A DNA stretch of 64,000 bases, from contig NZ_LQNT01000009.1 in the NCBI RefSeq assembly GCF_001619585.1, forward strand, positions 682,001 to 746,000, in the 5' to 3' direction. The translations under genes were made by a program, and so were the position numbers. The stretch is from Bhargavaea cecembensis (GTDB taxonomy: Bacteria > Bacillota > Bacilli > Bacillales_A > Planococcaceae). Within the stretch, counting starts at the first letter, position 1. Every line of letters begins with the position of its first letter. The notes beneath the pieces were generated by a model. That model ran no database searches, had not been told where the DNA came from, and saw nothing but the letters and a program-made list of their open reading frames with translations. Below, in pieces: positions 51,267 through 60,263 of the stretch.

Positions 51267-51278
51267 GAGTTGCAACTC
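51267..51278. promoter_or_regulatory. Palindrome and direct repeat upstream of the LivK-type operon
   Basis: GAGTTGCAACTC is a perfect 12-bp palindrome, and GAGTTGCAA is repeated directly at 51256-51264. The pair sits just upstream of the possible -10, so it may be the binding site of the adjacent SARP-type regulator (inference). Confidence 0.45.
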
Positions 51279-51449
51279 CAGTACGGAGACTGGCGTCTGC
51301 GAGCAAAAGCGTAGCGTTGCGGAGCACCAGCCAATACAAAGATTGGCTGCTGCTGCTGCGCTCAAAAGCGAAGCGGACGATCTTCTGCGAGCATAAGCGC
51401 CAGCGTTGCGGAGCATTGAGCAGCACCTCCGCCAGTACGAAGTCTGGCG
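51278..51449. repeat. Cluster of three hairpin repeats
   Basis: Three related stem-loops: CCAG-CTGG at 51278-51293, CAGCCAAT-ATTGGCTG at 51328-51349 and CGCCAG-CTGGCG at 51430-51449. The first and third share the loop-side pattern CCAGTACG-AG. Between them AGCGTTGCGGAGCA occurs twice (51313 and 51402) and GCTCAAAA or GAGCAAAAGCG three times. The arms differ but pairing is kept, which suggests selection for the RNA or DNA hairpin. Confidence 0.65.
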
Positions 51450-51462
51450 TCTGTGCTCAAAA

Positions 51463-51579
51463 CATTCACCCTTCCGGTTTCGTCATTCATGGGCTCAATT
51501 TCGTCATTCACACTTCCGATTTCGTCATTCACACTTCCGATTTCGTCATTCGCGGCCGGAATTTCAGCGAATGACGAAA
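51463..51579. repeat. Degenerate 21-bp tandem repeat array 2
   Basis: Five 21-nt units start at 51463, 51484, 51505, 51526 and 51547, with the pattern CATTCACACTTCCGATTTCGT; units 3 and 4 are identical. The array ends with an inverted copy: TTTCGTCATTCG (51541-51552) pairs with CGAATGACGAAA (51568-51579). The minus-strand core AGTGTGAA matches the core of array 1. An open frame through it encodes only a 7-residue repeat and is not considered a gene. Confidence 0.85.
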
Positions 51580-51626
51580 CTGCAAGAGTCACCCACGCAC
51601 TACTAGGCCAAAATATAAATTCCATA

Positions 51627-51668
51627 GAAAGAGCCGTCACTCACATATTTGTGAGTGACGGCTCTTTC
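51627..51668. terminator. Strong hairpin terminator after the STAND-SARP regulator
   Basis: A perfect 19-nt stem GAAAGAGCCGTCACTCACA / TGTGAGTGACGGCTCTTTC with a 4-nt loop. On the minus strand it follows the regulator stop. Confidence 0.8.
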
Positions 51669-51715
51669 CAGCAATTTAATACTCCTCAGGCTTTCGATAG
51701 TCTCGTTGATGACCT

Positions 51716-54700
51716 TCAGCTTTCCTGTATAAATTCCTCTGCCGCCTCGGTTGCTTCAAGGACCATTTCGTACATTCGGATGGTCGATTCCATCGGTTCA
51801 ATGCCGAGTTCACGGTCGAAGATGTCGCGGCACGTTTCGTACCATCGGATGGCCCGGAAGCGCCTTCCCAGCCGGTAGTTGGCGTAAATCAGCAGGCGAT
51901 AGGCCTCTTCTCGCGTTTCGTCGGCTTCCAGAAGTTTTTCGGCCCATTTGATCACCTCATCATATTCCTCGAGCCGGGTGCATGTCTGCGCCATCCGTTC
52001 CATCACGTTCATCTGAAGACGGGCATGAGCTTCCCGTTCTGTGCGGATCCAGTCTGTCGCCGGTTTTTCCGCGAACAAGGTACCGCCGTACCGGTTTAGC
52101 GCTTTTTGCAGTTTTTCTTTGGCGTCTTCCGCCCGCCTCTCCCGGATGCCCGATTCTGCATATTTCCTGAACAGCTCGGCGTCCGTCACCAGCCTGCTTT
52201 CGGGGTTGAGCCGGTACATCGTCTTGCGGCGGCTGATGAAGAAAGGCTCCTCCCGCGCATTCCGTTCCGGTTCCAATACTTTCAGAAGGGCATTCAGCGC
52301 GACCTTAAAGTCCCGGTCCGCCGACTTCTCATCCGCTTCCGGCCAAAGCGCCTGGAGAAGTTCCTCCTTCGGGATATACCGGTCCCGGTTCAGGCACAGA
52401 TAAGCCAGAAGTTCCTTCGATTTATCCCTTTTCCACTCCCTGTCCGGCACTTCCCTGCCATCCCTATAAAGGATGAATGGACCTGAGAGCCGGACAAACA
52501 GACTGTAGGCAGGGTACCTGACACCGGTCTCGGCCCCGATGATTTCCGCAAGCCGTACCGCACTCTCCGAAACTCCCGATTCCCGGGCATGGACAATCAT
52601 CGCCCGGACGGCTTCCATTCCGATCGGAGCCATCAGCGTCCTGCTCCGGATGAAAAAGTCGTAGCCATGACCGGTCAGCAGACTTCCAAACTCCTCAAAT
52701 GCCGGGAGGAACCGTACATCATCCCCGGCATGGTATGCCGCGTGCGCCAGCCAGAATGCCGTTGCCATCCTGCCGAACGAATCCCCGCTCCTCATAAACA
52801 GCGAACGGGCCTTTTCTGCCGCCTCCCGGGACTTTTCCCACGCTTCCATGCGGGCACGGATCACTGAGATGCCCGTTAGGATGACAGCCGAAAGCCACTG
52901 GTCATCGACCGATCCGGTTTCCGCAAGCCCCTTTTCTGCACAGGAAAGCGCCTCGTCAAACCGTCCTTCCGCAGCTCTGAGGATTGCCAGCCCCAGATAG
53001 GCTTCGGCTGTTCCGCGGGTGACGTTCAGCTCTTCCATGATTCCAATTGCATCGAGATACAGCCGCTCCGGGGTGCGGAGGTCGTACGGATCCTCCAAAA
53101 ATTCTGCATGCCCTTTCCGGATCCGGGCCACCGCACCGACAAATGCCGACTGCCCGCCCCGTATTCCCTTGCCGGCGGCCTCCTTCGCCCGTGTCGCCTC
53201 TCCATTCAGTGAGTAGATGAAGGAAAGGAGCAGATCAGTTTCCCGGTGGGAGTCCGGAAGATGAATGGTATTGCCTGAGCGGCGCTCCAGAAGTTGGAGC
53301 GCTTCATCGAGAAGCCCCCGCCGGAGGAAAATCCGGACATCCAGATTCCCTTCCGACAGTACCTCTGCATCGAGCCGCGCTTCGGCCGCCCAGCGATCTG
53401 CTTCAGCCGCTCTGCCGAGGTTGACGAGGTTCTCCGCATATTGCCTCTTCAGCCGGGACATCACCTTCTGGTCCGTCCCTTCCCCGCTCTCTGCTTCCAC
53501 GATGGCTTTGCGGAGATATGGTTCAGCACGGCCCGGTTGAATGGTGTCCAGATAAATATGCGCGATTCCCGCGTGGGCCCGGCTCACCATGAGACGGTCA
53601 CCTTCTTGGTCAGCCAGCGCGGCGCAGCGCATATACGACTGCTTTGCCTTTTCGTAAAACGCGCGGTACCGGAAGCATTCCCCCTCATGGTAATAAAGGC
53701 CGTACCACGCCTCCTTCACCTGGCCGGGCAGGTTTTTTAGCCTGTCCAGCAGCCAATCGAATTTTCCTTCCTTCACCACTTCGTGGGCATGAGCGTCAAG
53801 AAAGCGCGCGAAGAAAATCGGATCTCCCGACTTTTCAGCATGGTTCAGCGCCTGTGTCGTTTCACCGCGATCCGCACAGAAATGGGCCGCTTTTTTCTGC
53901 AGTTCTTCAAACCTGCCCGGCCGGATATCATCCCATTTCTCCTCCAGGAACTGCTGGAACAGTGCGTGGAACCGATACGAACCGGAACCGAGCGGCTGGA
54001 TGAAAACATGACGGCCTGACAGCTGTTCCAACTTCTCCGCCCGCGCCTTTCCGTAAAACGCCCGGACGAGTGAATCCGAAAATGCGGGGAAGATACTGAA
54101 TTCCAGGAGAGCCTCCTGATCATCGGCCGGCATCCAATTGAAAACATCCTCGGACAGATAGGAAAACAGATCGGCCAGAGCCGGTTTCAGGACAGGCTCC
54201 TCCCGCTCCTGCCCGTCCCTGATCTGATCCGCCATGAGCCGGACGGCAATTGCCCACCCTTCCGTAAGCGTCAGGATTTGGTCCGCCACCGCTGCATCGA
54301 GCCTGCGACCGAAGTAATCTTCAAAATATACTTCGATCTCATCCCGCGAGAAACGGAATATCTCCTCTCCCACTTCGTAAAGACGTCCGGACAGCTTGAG
54401 CCTCGGCAGAACCGACCATTTTGGTTTCATCCGGGAGGCAACGACAATCCGGATCTGTGGAGGGAGAAACTCCAGCACTTTCTCCATGAAGAAGTCAATT
54501 TCAAACACATGGTCGACATGGTGGAAGTCATCGATGACGATAGCGAACGGTTCCCGGATCTTCATCAGCTCATTGACGAACGCTCCCGGAATGCCGGCCA
54601 CAGCCCTGCCCGGCGCAGGCTCGTTGCCGCCAAATGCCGCTTCAGGGTCAAATGCCGGGTTGGCCAGCTGGATGCTTCGGAACAGATGCCGCAGGAAAGG

Positions 54701-54931
54701 AAGCAGATCATCGTCCTCGGCAGAGACCGTGTACCAGGAATACCGGATCGGATGGTCCGCAAAAAACCTGGCCAGCCCCGAGCTTTTCCCGTATCCCGCC
54801 CCGCTGTGGACAATCATCGTTTGCGCATCCAGTCCCCGCCGGAATGCGCGGTTCAGCCCGGCCCGCGGCATATAGGATGACGGTGGCACCGGAGCAAACA
54901 GCTTGGTCATGATCAGTTCCTGCTCCGACAT
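51716..54931 (-). CDS. Giant STAND ATPase-type transcriptional regulator with SARP/BTAD C-terminus
   Basis: A 1071-residue MalT-like regulator. N-terminal NTPase (about 10-330): Walker A SGAGYGKS near 43-50, Walker B FAIVIDDFHHVD near 129-140, and VVASRMKP. The middle (about 340-800) is helical-repeat (TPR-like). The C-terminus is SARP-like: a winged helix starting at VRLSGPFILYRDGREVP with KSKELLAYLCLNRDRYIPKEELLQALWP, then a BTAD domain (KLQKALNRYGGTLF, EAYRLLIYANYRLGRRFRAI). This replaces the LuxR HTH of true MalT. Family members bind a small effector on the STAND module. It lies just upstream of, and codirectional with, the LivK operon. GGGGGAGGAG precedes the ATG. Confidence 0.9.
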   Translation of the reverse strand: MSEQELIMTKLFAPVPPSSYMPRAGLNRAFRRGLDAQTMIVHSGAGYGKSSGLARFFADHPIRYSWYTVSAEDDDLLPFLRHLFRSIQLANPAFDPEAAFGGNEPAPGRAVAGIPGAFVNELMKIREPFAIVIDDFHHVDHVFEIDFFMEKVLEFLPPQIRIVVASRMKPKWSVLPRLKLSGRLYEVGEEIFRFSRDEIEVYFEDYFGRRLDAAVADQILTLTEGWAIAVRLMADQIRDGQEREEPVLKPALADLFSYLSEDVFNWMPADDQEALLEFSIFPAFSDSLVRAFYGKARAEKLEQLSGRHVFIQPLGSGSYRFHALFQQFLEEKWDDIRPGRFEELQKKAAHFCADRGETTQALNHAEKSGDPIFFARFLDAHAHEVVKEGKFDWLLDRLKNLPGQVKEAWYGLYYHEGECFRYRAFYEKAKQSYMRCAALADQEGDRLMVSRAHAGIAHIYLDTIQPGRAEPYLRKAIVEAESGEGTDQKVMSRLKRQYAENLVNLGRAAEADRWAAEARLDAEVLSEGNLDVRIFLRRGLLDEALQLLERRSGNTIHLPDSHRETDLLLSFIYSLNGEATRAKEAAGKGIRGGQSAFVGAVARIRKGHAEFLEDPYDLRTPERLYLDAIGIMEELNVTRGTAEAYLGLAILRAAEGRFDEALSCAEKGLAETGSVDDQWLSAVILTGISVIRARMEAWEKSREAAEKARSLFMRSGDSFGRMATAFWLAHAAYHAGDDVRFLPAFEEFGSLLTGHGYDFFIRSRTLMAPIGMEAVRAMIVHARESGVSESAVRLAEIIGAETGVRYPAYSLFVRLSGPFILYRDGREVPDREWKRDKSKELLAYLCLNRDRYIPKEELLQALWPEADEKSADRDFKVALNALLKVLEPERNAREEPFFISRRKTMYRLNPESRLVTDAELFRKYAESGIRERRAEDAKEKLQKALNRYGGTLFAEKPATDWIRTEREAHARLQMNVMERMAQTCTRLEEYDEVIKWAEKLLEADETREEAYRLLIYANYRLGRRFRAIRWYETCRDIFDRELGIEPMESTIRMYEMVLEATEAAEEFIQES

Positions 54932-54987
54932 TCCGCTCCTCCCCCTTTCGTCTTGGTCCCTTCATCGTACCACAAGAATTATTTGAA

Positions 54988-55119
54988 TTAAATGACATCT
55001 TTACCGATTGACCAATGATGAGACAGCCCTTTAGAGGGAACCGCCTGAATCGGATGTCCCGAAATGTAAAGCTCTCCTTCTTTTTCTCTTGCCATTTTAT
55101 TTCTTGTTCCTTGGTTCAT
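54988..55119 (-). CDS. Possible 43-residue small protein
   Basis: A short open frame beginning MNQGTRNKMAREKEGELYIS, with GGGGGACA directly before the ATG (spacing short). No signal peptide, membrane segment or known motif. It lies in the 339-nt gap between the regulator and ggt. Coding status is doubtful. Confidence 0.22.
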   Translation of the reverse strand: MNQGTRNKMAREKEGELYISGHPIQAVPSKGLSHHWSIGKDVI

Positions 55120-55199
55120 TGTCCCCCTGCCGGCAGGGACGAAAGCTTCAGAAAGGCATACCGGCCGCATGACGGATGATTCAATTTTCTGATATCTAA

Positions 55200-55228
55200 T
55201 TGCAGGTCCCTTCTCCCTTTTCTATAGT
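55200..55228 (+). promoter_or_regulatory. Promoter of ggt
   Basis: TTGCAG (55200-55205) and TATAGT (55223-55228) with a 17-nt spacer. The leader contains a GGGGGAGGGG ribosome site. The rest of the gap (54932-55199) shows only a GC hairpin near 55123-55141. Confidence 0.6.
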
Positions 55229-55270
55229 GGATGAGAACGACCAATTTTAGTTTAGGGGGAGGGGTTAGTA

Positions 55271-57049
55271 GTGCTGAAGAAGAAATGGCCGGCATTTGTT
55301 CTGGGGATGACCCTGATCGCCGGGAGTTTCCCGGTGACGGCCAGTGCAAAGCCGCAGGGGGAAATCGATTACGACAGCTTTCCGGAAGTCGCGGAAGCGA
55401 ACGGCGGGATGGTGGCGACCGCCCACCCGCTGGCAACCGAGATCGGCCGGGATGTACTGAAAAAGGGCGGTAACGCGATTGATGCCGCAGTGGCCATCCA
55501 ATTCGCATTGAATGTCACCGAGCCAATGATGTCCGGCATCGGGGGCGGCGGATTCATGATGGTCCATGACGGGGCGACCGGCGATACGACAATCGTGAAC
55601 AGCCGCGAACGTGCGCCGGGCGGTGCAACACCGGATATGTTCCTGGATGAGAACGGTAAGCCGGTCCCGTTTTCCGAACGGGTGATGCACGGAACATCCG
55701 TCGGTGTGCCGGGCACGCTGAAAGGTCTTGAGGAAGCACTTGACCGGTGGGGTTCCCGTCCGCTTGAGACGCTGATCGGTCCGGCAATCAAACTCGCCGA
55801 TCACGGCTTCGCAATCGATCCGGTCCTGGCAGATGCAATCGAGGACAATGAAGAGAAACTGAAGCGCTCCGCAGCACAGGAAGTGTTCTTCGATGAAAAC
55901 GGCGAACCGCTTGGTGAGGGTGAACTGCTCGTGCAGGATGACCTCGCCAACACACTGAAAATCATCCGCGCCAAGGGAACGGATGCCTTCTATGAAGGGC
56001 CGATTGCCGATGCCATCGCCGAAACCGTGCAGGAATTCGGTGGCTCGATGACACGGGATGACCTCGCCCGATACGACGTAACGATCGATGAGCCGATTTG
56101 GGGCAAGTACAAAGGCTACGACATCGCCAGCATGCCGCCGCCAAGCTCCGGCGGGGTGTTCCTGCTCCAGATGCTCGGCATCCTGGATGGCTTTGACCTT
56201 TCTCAGTATGACGTGAAGGCTTGGGAGAAGTACCACCTCCTTGCTGAGACGATGCACCTGGCCTATGCCGACCGGGCAGTTTATGCCGGTGATCCGGAGT
56301 TCGTGGATGTTCCGGTGAACGGCCTGCTGGACCCCCGCTATATTGAAGAGCGGCGTGCACTGATCTCATTGGATAAGGTGAATCAGTCACCTGCTGCAGG
56401 CGACCCTTGGAAATATGAAACCGGCGGCACGGCGACCGCTGCAGTCTCCCAGCCGGAGAACACACAATACGGCGAGACGACCCACTTTACCGTCGCAGAC
56501 AAGTACGGCAATGTTGTTTCTTACACGACAACAATCGAGCAGCTTTTCGGCTCGGGAATCATGGTGCCGGGCTACGGCATCGTCCTGAACAACGAACTCA
56601 CCGACTTTGATGCGGTTCCGGGCGGAGCCAACGAAGTCCAGCCGTACAAGCGCCCGCTCAGCTCGATGACCCCGACAATCGTCTACGAGGACGGCAAACC
56701 GGTCCTCACCGTCGGCTCGCCGGGCGGCCCGACCATCATCACTTCGGTGCTCCAGACAATTCTGTATGCCATCGAGTATGACATGGACCTGAAAACGGCC
56801 GTCGAGGAGCCGCGCATCTACACGAACAGCCTCACTTCGTACCGCTATGAAGATGGCGTCCCTGCGGATGTACGGGCTCATCTCAACGGCATGGGCCACC
56901 GATTCGGACAAGCTCCGGTCACAATCGGCAATGTCCAGAGCATCCAGATCGACCATGAGACTGGCAGCTTCCTCGGCGTCGCGGACTCCAGCCGCAGCGG
57001 ATCCGCCGCAGGGATTGAGCTAAAAGGGAAAAAGAAAGGCCAGCACTAA
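55271..57049 (+). CDS. ggt: Gamma-glutamyltransferase (secreted)
   Basis: GGT cleaves gamma-glutamyl bonds in glutathione and poly-gamma-glutamate or transfers the glutamyl group. It is an Ntn hydrolase made as a precursor that cleaves itself. 592 residues with an N-terminal signal peptide (LKKKWPAFVLGMTLIAGSFPVTASA). Seen: GIGGGGFMMVHD and SRERAPGGAT in the large subunit, and the self-cleavage site QYGETTHFTVAD, with the catalytic Thr starting the small subunit near 405. Then GIVLNNELTDFD, RPLSSMTPTIV and VGSPGGPTI are intact. Start GTG at 55271. It is monocistronic with its own terminator. Confidence 0.95.
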   Translation: MLKKKWPAFVLGMTLIAGSFPVTASAKPQGEIDYDSFPEVAEANGGMVATAHPLATEIGRDVLKKGGNAIDAAVAIQFALNVTEPMMSGIGGGGFMMVHDGATGDTTIVNSRERAPGGATPDMFLDENGKPVPFSERVMHGTSVGVPGTLKGLEEALDRWGSRPLETLIGPAIKLADHGFAIDPVLADAIEDNEEKLKRSAAQEVFFDENGEPLGEGELLVQDDLANTLKIIRAKGTDAFYEGPIADAIAETVQEFGGSMTRDDLARYDVTIDEPIWGKYKGYDIASMPPPSSGGVFLLQMLGILDGFDLSQYDVKAWEKYHLLAETMHLAYADRAVYAGDPEFVDVPVNGLLDPRYIEERRALISLDKVNQSPAAGDPWKYETGGTATAAVSQPENTQYGETTHFTVADKYGNVVSYTTTIEQLFGSGIMVPGYGIVLNNELTDFDAVPGGANEVQPYKRPLSSMTPTIVYEDGKPVLTVGSPGGPTIITSVLQTILYAIEYDMDLKTAVEEPRIYTNSLTSYRYEDGVPADVRAHLNGMGHRFGQAPVTIGNVQSIQIDHETGSFLGVADSSRSGSAAGIELKGKKKGQH

Positions 57050-57054
57050 AAGAT

Positions 57055-57088
57055 AAAGCCGGACCGCCTGATGAGGCGGTCCGGCTTT
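57055..57088. terminator. Bidirectional terminator after ggt
   Basis: A perfect 14-nt stem AAAGCCGGACCGCC/GGCGGTCCGGCTTT between the convergent ggt and YfcC-type genes. Confidence 0.9.
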
Positions 57089-57106
57089 GATGTTCTTTCC
57101 TGCTAT

Positions 57107-58498
57107 TCAGATTGGCCCCCAGTTCATGAGGACAGCTCCACTGAGCATGACAACGGCAATCAGAACCCAGATGCCGAACAGCGGTAACATCCATTTAAAC
57201 CACTTGACCCAGGCGACACCCGCGACAGCCAGACTGGCCATGAGCGGTCCGGAAGTCGGGAAGATACTGTTGGTAAACCCATCTCCGAACTGAAATGCCT
57301 GGACCGCGACCTGGCGGGTGATGCCCAGCATGTCGGCAAGCGGTGTCAGGATCGGCATGGCAATCATGGCCTGTCCGCTTCCGGAGGGCACGAGGAAATT
57401 CAGGGCCCCATTCGCTGCGAACATCCCGAGCGCGGCCATGACCGGAGGCAGTGTTTCCAGCGGAACCGACAGTGCATGGACAAGGGTGTCCAGTATGTAT
57501 GCATTCTCCATGACGATCAGGATCGCCCTGGCCACCCCGATGATCAGGGCACCGTACACAAGGTTTTTGCAGCCTTCCATAAATGCCATGGTCAACTGAT
57601 TATAGTTCATCCCGGCAATGATTCCTGAAACCAGTCCGATGAAGATAAAGAATGCGGCCATATGATTGATCGTCCAGCCCATCTTGATCGTCGCAAAGAC
57701 GAAGAACGCCATCGCGACTCCTGCGAACGACAGGATCAATTTATGTCTAGATGTGAAAGGTGCATCCAATGCCCCATCCTGCTTCTGATCCTCCAGGACG
57801 CCGATCAGGCTTTTCGACGGGTCATCCAAAACGCGTTTTGCATACCGCCATGTATACCAGATTGTCACCCCGACGATCAGGACAAATGCCACGATCCTCA
57901 ACCCCATCCCCGAAAACAGCGGGACATCGGCAATCGTCTGTGCCACCCCGACTGTATAGGGGTTCAGGAAGCCGACGTTGAATCCGGCGAACGTCGCACC
58001 GAACGTGATTGCAACGGCGACCAGCGCATCCAGCTTCAGAGCGCGTGCGATAATCAGTCCGATTGCGACAAACGGAATGACCGAGTTTGCGACTGCGCCG
58101 ACTGCCCCGCCAAGTGCGAACAAGATGGAAATGATGGCAATGAGCCAGAACTCCTTCCCTCTCGTCACGTTGACCGCGCGTAGGATTCCTCCTCGGATGG
58201 CTCCGCTCCGTTCAATGACTTCAAAGGCCCCGCCCGCAAACAGCACCAGGAAGATCAGGTCACCCGACTCGACCATCCCCTGCTGCAGGGCCAGGAAAAG
58301 ATCCATAAAGCCCGCAGGGTTCCCTTCCGTCTGGCTGTAAGTTCCCGAAACGACCCGCTCAACGCCTTCCACAGTCTCCCGCTCGAATGAACCGGCCGGT
58401 ACGATATAAGTCAAAACCACTGCCAACAATAAAACTGCGAACAGAATTACATATGTATCAGGCATTTCCCAACGTTTTTTCTTATTACCCTCTTCCAT
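57107..58498 (-). CDS. YfcC-family membrane carrier
   Basis: A 463-residue polytopic protein of the YfcC/DcuC/ArcD-like superfamily. Seen: a short cytoplasmic start, DTYVILFAVLLLAVVLTYIVPAGSFER near 14-40, LFAGGAFEVIERSGAI, GGAVGAVANSVIPFVAIG, FNVGFLNPYTVGVAQTIA, FLVPSGSGQAMIAMPILTPLADMLG and GFTNSIFPTSGPLMASL. These are the typical intramembrane signatures. Substrate is unknown; relatives move amino acids or C4-dicarboxylates. Position opposite ggt might suggest glutamate or peptide products, but there is no shared operon. Confidence 0.83.
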   Translation of the reverse strand: MEEGNKKKRWEMPDTYVILFAVLLLAVVLTYIVPAGSFERETVEGVERVVSGTYSQTEGNPAGFMDLFLALQQGMVESGDLIFLVLFAGGAFEVIERSGAIRGGILRAVNVTRGKEFWLIAIISILFALGGAVGAVANSVIPFVAIGLIIARALKLDALVAVAITFGATFAGFNVGFLNPYTVGVAQTIADVPLFSGMGLRIVAFVLIVGVTIWYTWRYAKRVLDDPSKSLIGVLEDQKQDGALDAPFTSRHKLILSFAGVAMAFFVFATIKMGWTINHMAAFFIFIGLVSGIIAGMNYNQLTMAFMEGCKNLVYGALIIGVARAILIVMENAYILDTLVHALSVPLETLPPVMAALGMFAANGALNFLVPSGSGQAMIAMPILTPLADMLGITRQVAVQAFQFGDGFTNSIFPTSGPLMASLAVAGVAWVKWFKWMLPLFGIWVLIAVVMLSGAVLMNWGPI

Positions 58499-58604
58499 TT
58501 CCCCTTTTGTCTCCTCTCCGATGTTAACAAATGAATATTTATGAGTATAAACTTATTCCTTATTCATTTCAAACTAGTTTCTAAATTTGTGCTTCAAAAC
58601 GAAT

Positions 58605-58637
58605 AAGCCGTTCCGCATGGTGGTTGCGGTCCGGCTT
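58605..58637 (-). terminator. Possible terminator after the patatin gene
   Basis: AAGCCG-TT-CCGCA and TGCGG-TC-CGGCTT pair with an internal mismatch. The T-tract on the minus strand is weak. Confidence 0.4.
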
Positions 58638-58653
58638 TGTTGGATATGTTCTT

Positions 58654-59574
58654 TTACACCACCCGTATGGACGCCCTGCCCGGACCGGATGTCTGACGCC
58701 AGGTTTTGAGAAACAGCCGTGTCCTGTCCCTTCCCCGTTCCATCAGAATCTCCATCTGTTCACGGTCCATGTCAAAGTCGGTCGCCTTCACATCGTCCAT
58801 CGGGATGAATACGACATCACGCGCAAGTTCCTTCGAGATGTACCGCTCATCATGCGCGTTTTTCATCGTCGAGAAGAGCGCTTCAAACAGGTCAAGGGAA
58901 TTATGAATCTGATGCGGCCGCCGCTCCTCCTGACTGCGGCTCAGTTTCAATCCGATGACCGGACGTTCACGCTTTCCTTTTTCATCGTCAAAAATCCACA
59001 TCGGGAAGTTGCTCAGAACTCCGCCGTCGACGACAATCGCCTCGCCGCCGGAAGTAAACAGCCTGACCGGCTCGAAAAAGTACGGAATCCCGCAGCTCAT
59101 CCGCAACGCACGGCCAATAGGAAACGTCTCTGCCGGTATCCCATACTTCTCCAGATCGTCCGGCAGCACGAGCATCTTGCCATTTGTCAGATCCGAGGCA
59201 ACCAGCTTCAGCCTGCCCGGTTCCAGGTCACCGAACGTATACACCTGCTTCTCAAGGAGCTTCTCCGTGAACCAATCCTCAAGCGCCTTCCCCTGGTAAA
59301 GCCCCATACGCCAGTACAGATTCAGCCACTTCATCAAACGCGTCGGCACAAGCGAAGCCCGTTTATCAAGCAGTTCACTGAAATCCTGTTCGGCAAGCAG
59401 CTCCGCGATTTCACGTGATGTAAATCCGGCCGCAATGAACGCGGCAAGGATTGATCCCGCGCTCGTACCTGCAATTCTCCGGAACGTCAGACCTTGCTTC
59501 TCAAGCTCCTCATATGCGCCAACCAGCGCGAGCCCCTTTAGCCCGCCTCCCGAGAACACGCCATCCACCCTCAC
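58654..59574 (-). CDS. Patatin-like phospholipase
   Basis: A 306-residue protein of the RssA/patatin family using a Ser-Asp dyad. Seen: oxyanion motif FSGGGLKGLALVGAYEEL near 7-24, nucleophile elbow GTSAGS near 36-41, and DGGVLSNFPMWIF with the catalytic Asp. No signal peptide, so it acts inside the cell on lipid or thioester substrates. Monocistronic and divergent from the acetyltransferase gene. Confidence 0.9.
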   Translation of the reverse strand: MRVDGVFSGGGLKGLALVGAYEELEKQGLTFRRIAGTSAGSILAAFIAAGFTSREIAELLAEQDFSELLDKRASLVPTRLMKWLNLYWRMGLYQGKALEDWFTEKLLEKQVYTFGDLEPGRLKLVASDLTNGKMLVLPDDLEKYGIPAETFPIGRALRMSCGIPYFFEPVRLFTSGGEAIVVDGGVLSNFPMWIFDDEKGKRERPVIGLKLSRSQEERRPHQIHNSLDLFEALFSTMKNAHDERYISKELARDVVFIPMDDVKATDFDMDREQMEILMERGRDRTRLFLKTWRQTSGPGRASIRVV

Positions 59575-59715
59575 TTCTCCCGCCCCTTTCCCGGAAGTCT
59601 TTCTTATAAGGTAAGTATGCGGAGGCGGGATTAGAACTGAACCGGAAACCGCCTTGCATGTTGGCGAAGAAGGAGATAGATTGGAAACACGACGAGGAAA
59701 ATGAGGGATGAACCA

Positions 59716-60192
59716 ATGAATATCCGCGAAATCAAAGAAAAGGACAACCCGGCCATTGAGCAGATCATCAAGCGCTCGCTCGAGTCATTCAAGCTGGATA
59801 TACCCGGCACCGCCTACTTCGATCCTCAACTGAGCAGTTTGTCGGATTATTACCGGCAGTTGCCGAATGCGAAGTACTGGGTAGTTGCAGATGAACGGGA
59901 TGAAGTCGTGGGCGGCGTCGGAATCGCACCGTTTGAGAATCATGATGGCGTCTGTGAGCTGCAGAAACTATATGTTAAACCGGAAGCACAGGGACTGGGA
60001 TTGTCTAAACAACTGATGGAGGCTGCACTCAGCTTTGCCAAGGAACATTATGCGAACTGCTACCTGGAAACGATGGCAAAACTCAGGGTGGCCAACCGGC
60101 TCTATGAACGGCTCGGCTTCCGGAAGCTGGACAGGCCGCTGGACGGATCCGAGCACGGAACGATGGATACCTGGTATATAAAAGAGCTTTAA
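59716..60192 (+). CDS. GNAT-family N-acetyltransferase
   Basis: A 158-residue acetyltransferase. Seen: N-terminal MNIREIKEKDNPAIEQII, the acetyl-CoA site LQKLYVKPEAQGLGLSKQLMEAAL (Q-x-x-G-x-G type) near 82-105, and NRLYERLGFRKLDRPL near the C-terminus. The acceptor is unknown. The ATG at 59716 has GAGGG at proper spacing; an earlier ATG at 59701 overlaps this site. Confidence 0.87.
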   Translation: MNIREIKEKDNPAIEQIIKRSLESFKLDIPGTAYFDPQLSSLSDYYRQLPNAKYWVVADERDEVVGGVGIAPFENHDGVCELQKLYVKPEAQGLGLSKQLMEAALSFAKEHYANCYLETMAKLRVANRLYERLGFRKLDRPLDGSEHGTMDTWYIKEL

Positions 60193-60199
60193 ACACAGC

Positions 60200-60238
60200 A
60201 AAGAGGCTGCGCAGGAATGATCCTGTGCAGCCTCTTTT
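60200..60238. terminator. Bidirectional terminator between the acetyltransferase and glucosaminidase genes
   Basis: A 17-nt stem AAAGAGGCTGCGCAGGA/TCCTGTGCAGCCTCTTT with one wobble and T/A tracts. Confidence 0.88.
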
Positions 60239-60263
60239 GGGTTTACGACTCCCCATTTAAAAT

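Noticed and set aside
51463-51579. CRISPR array
   Set aside because: Units are directly adjacent 21-nt copies without unique spacers, and no cas gene is nearby.
51362-51640. Small protein with a 7-residue repeat encoded across array 2
   Set aside because: The frame exists only because the repeat period is a multiple of three; there is no ribosome site and the repeat is non-coding-like in its degeneracy.
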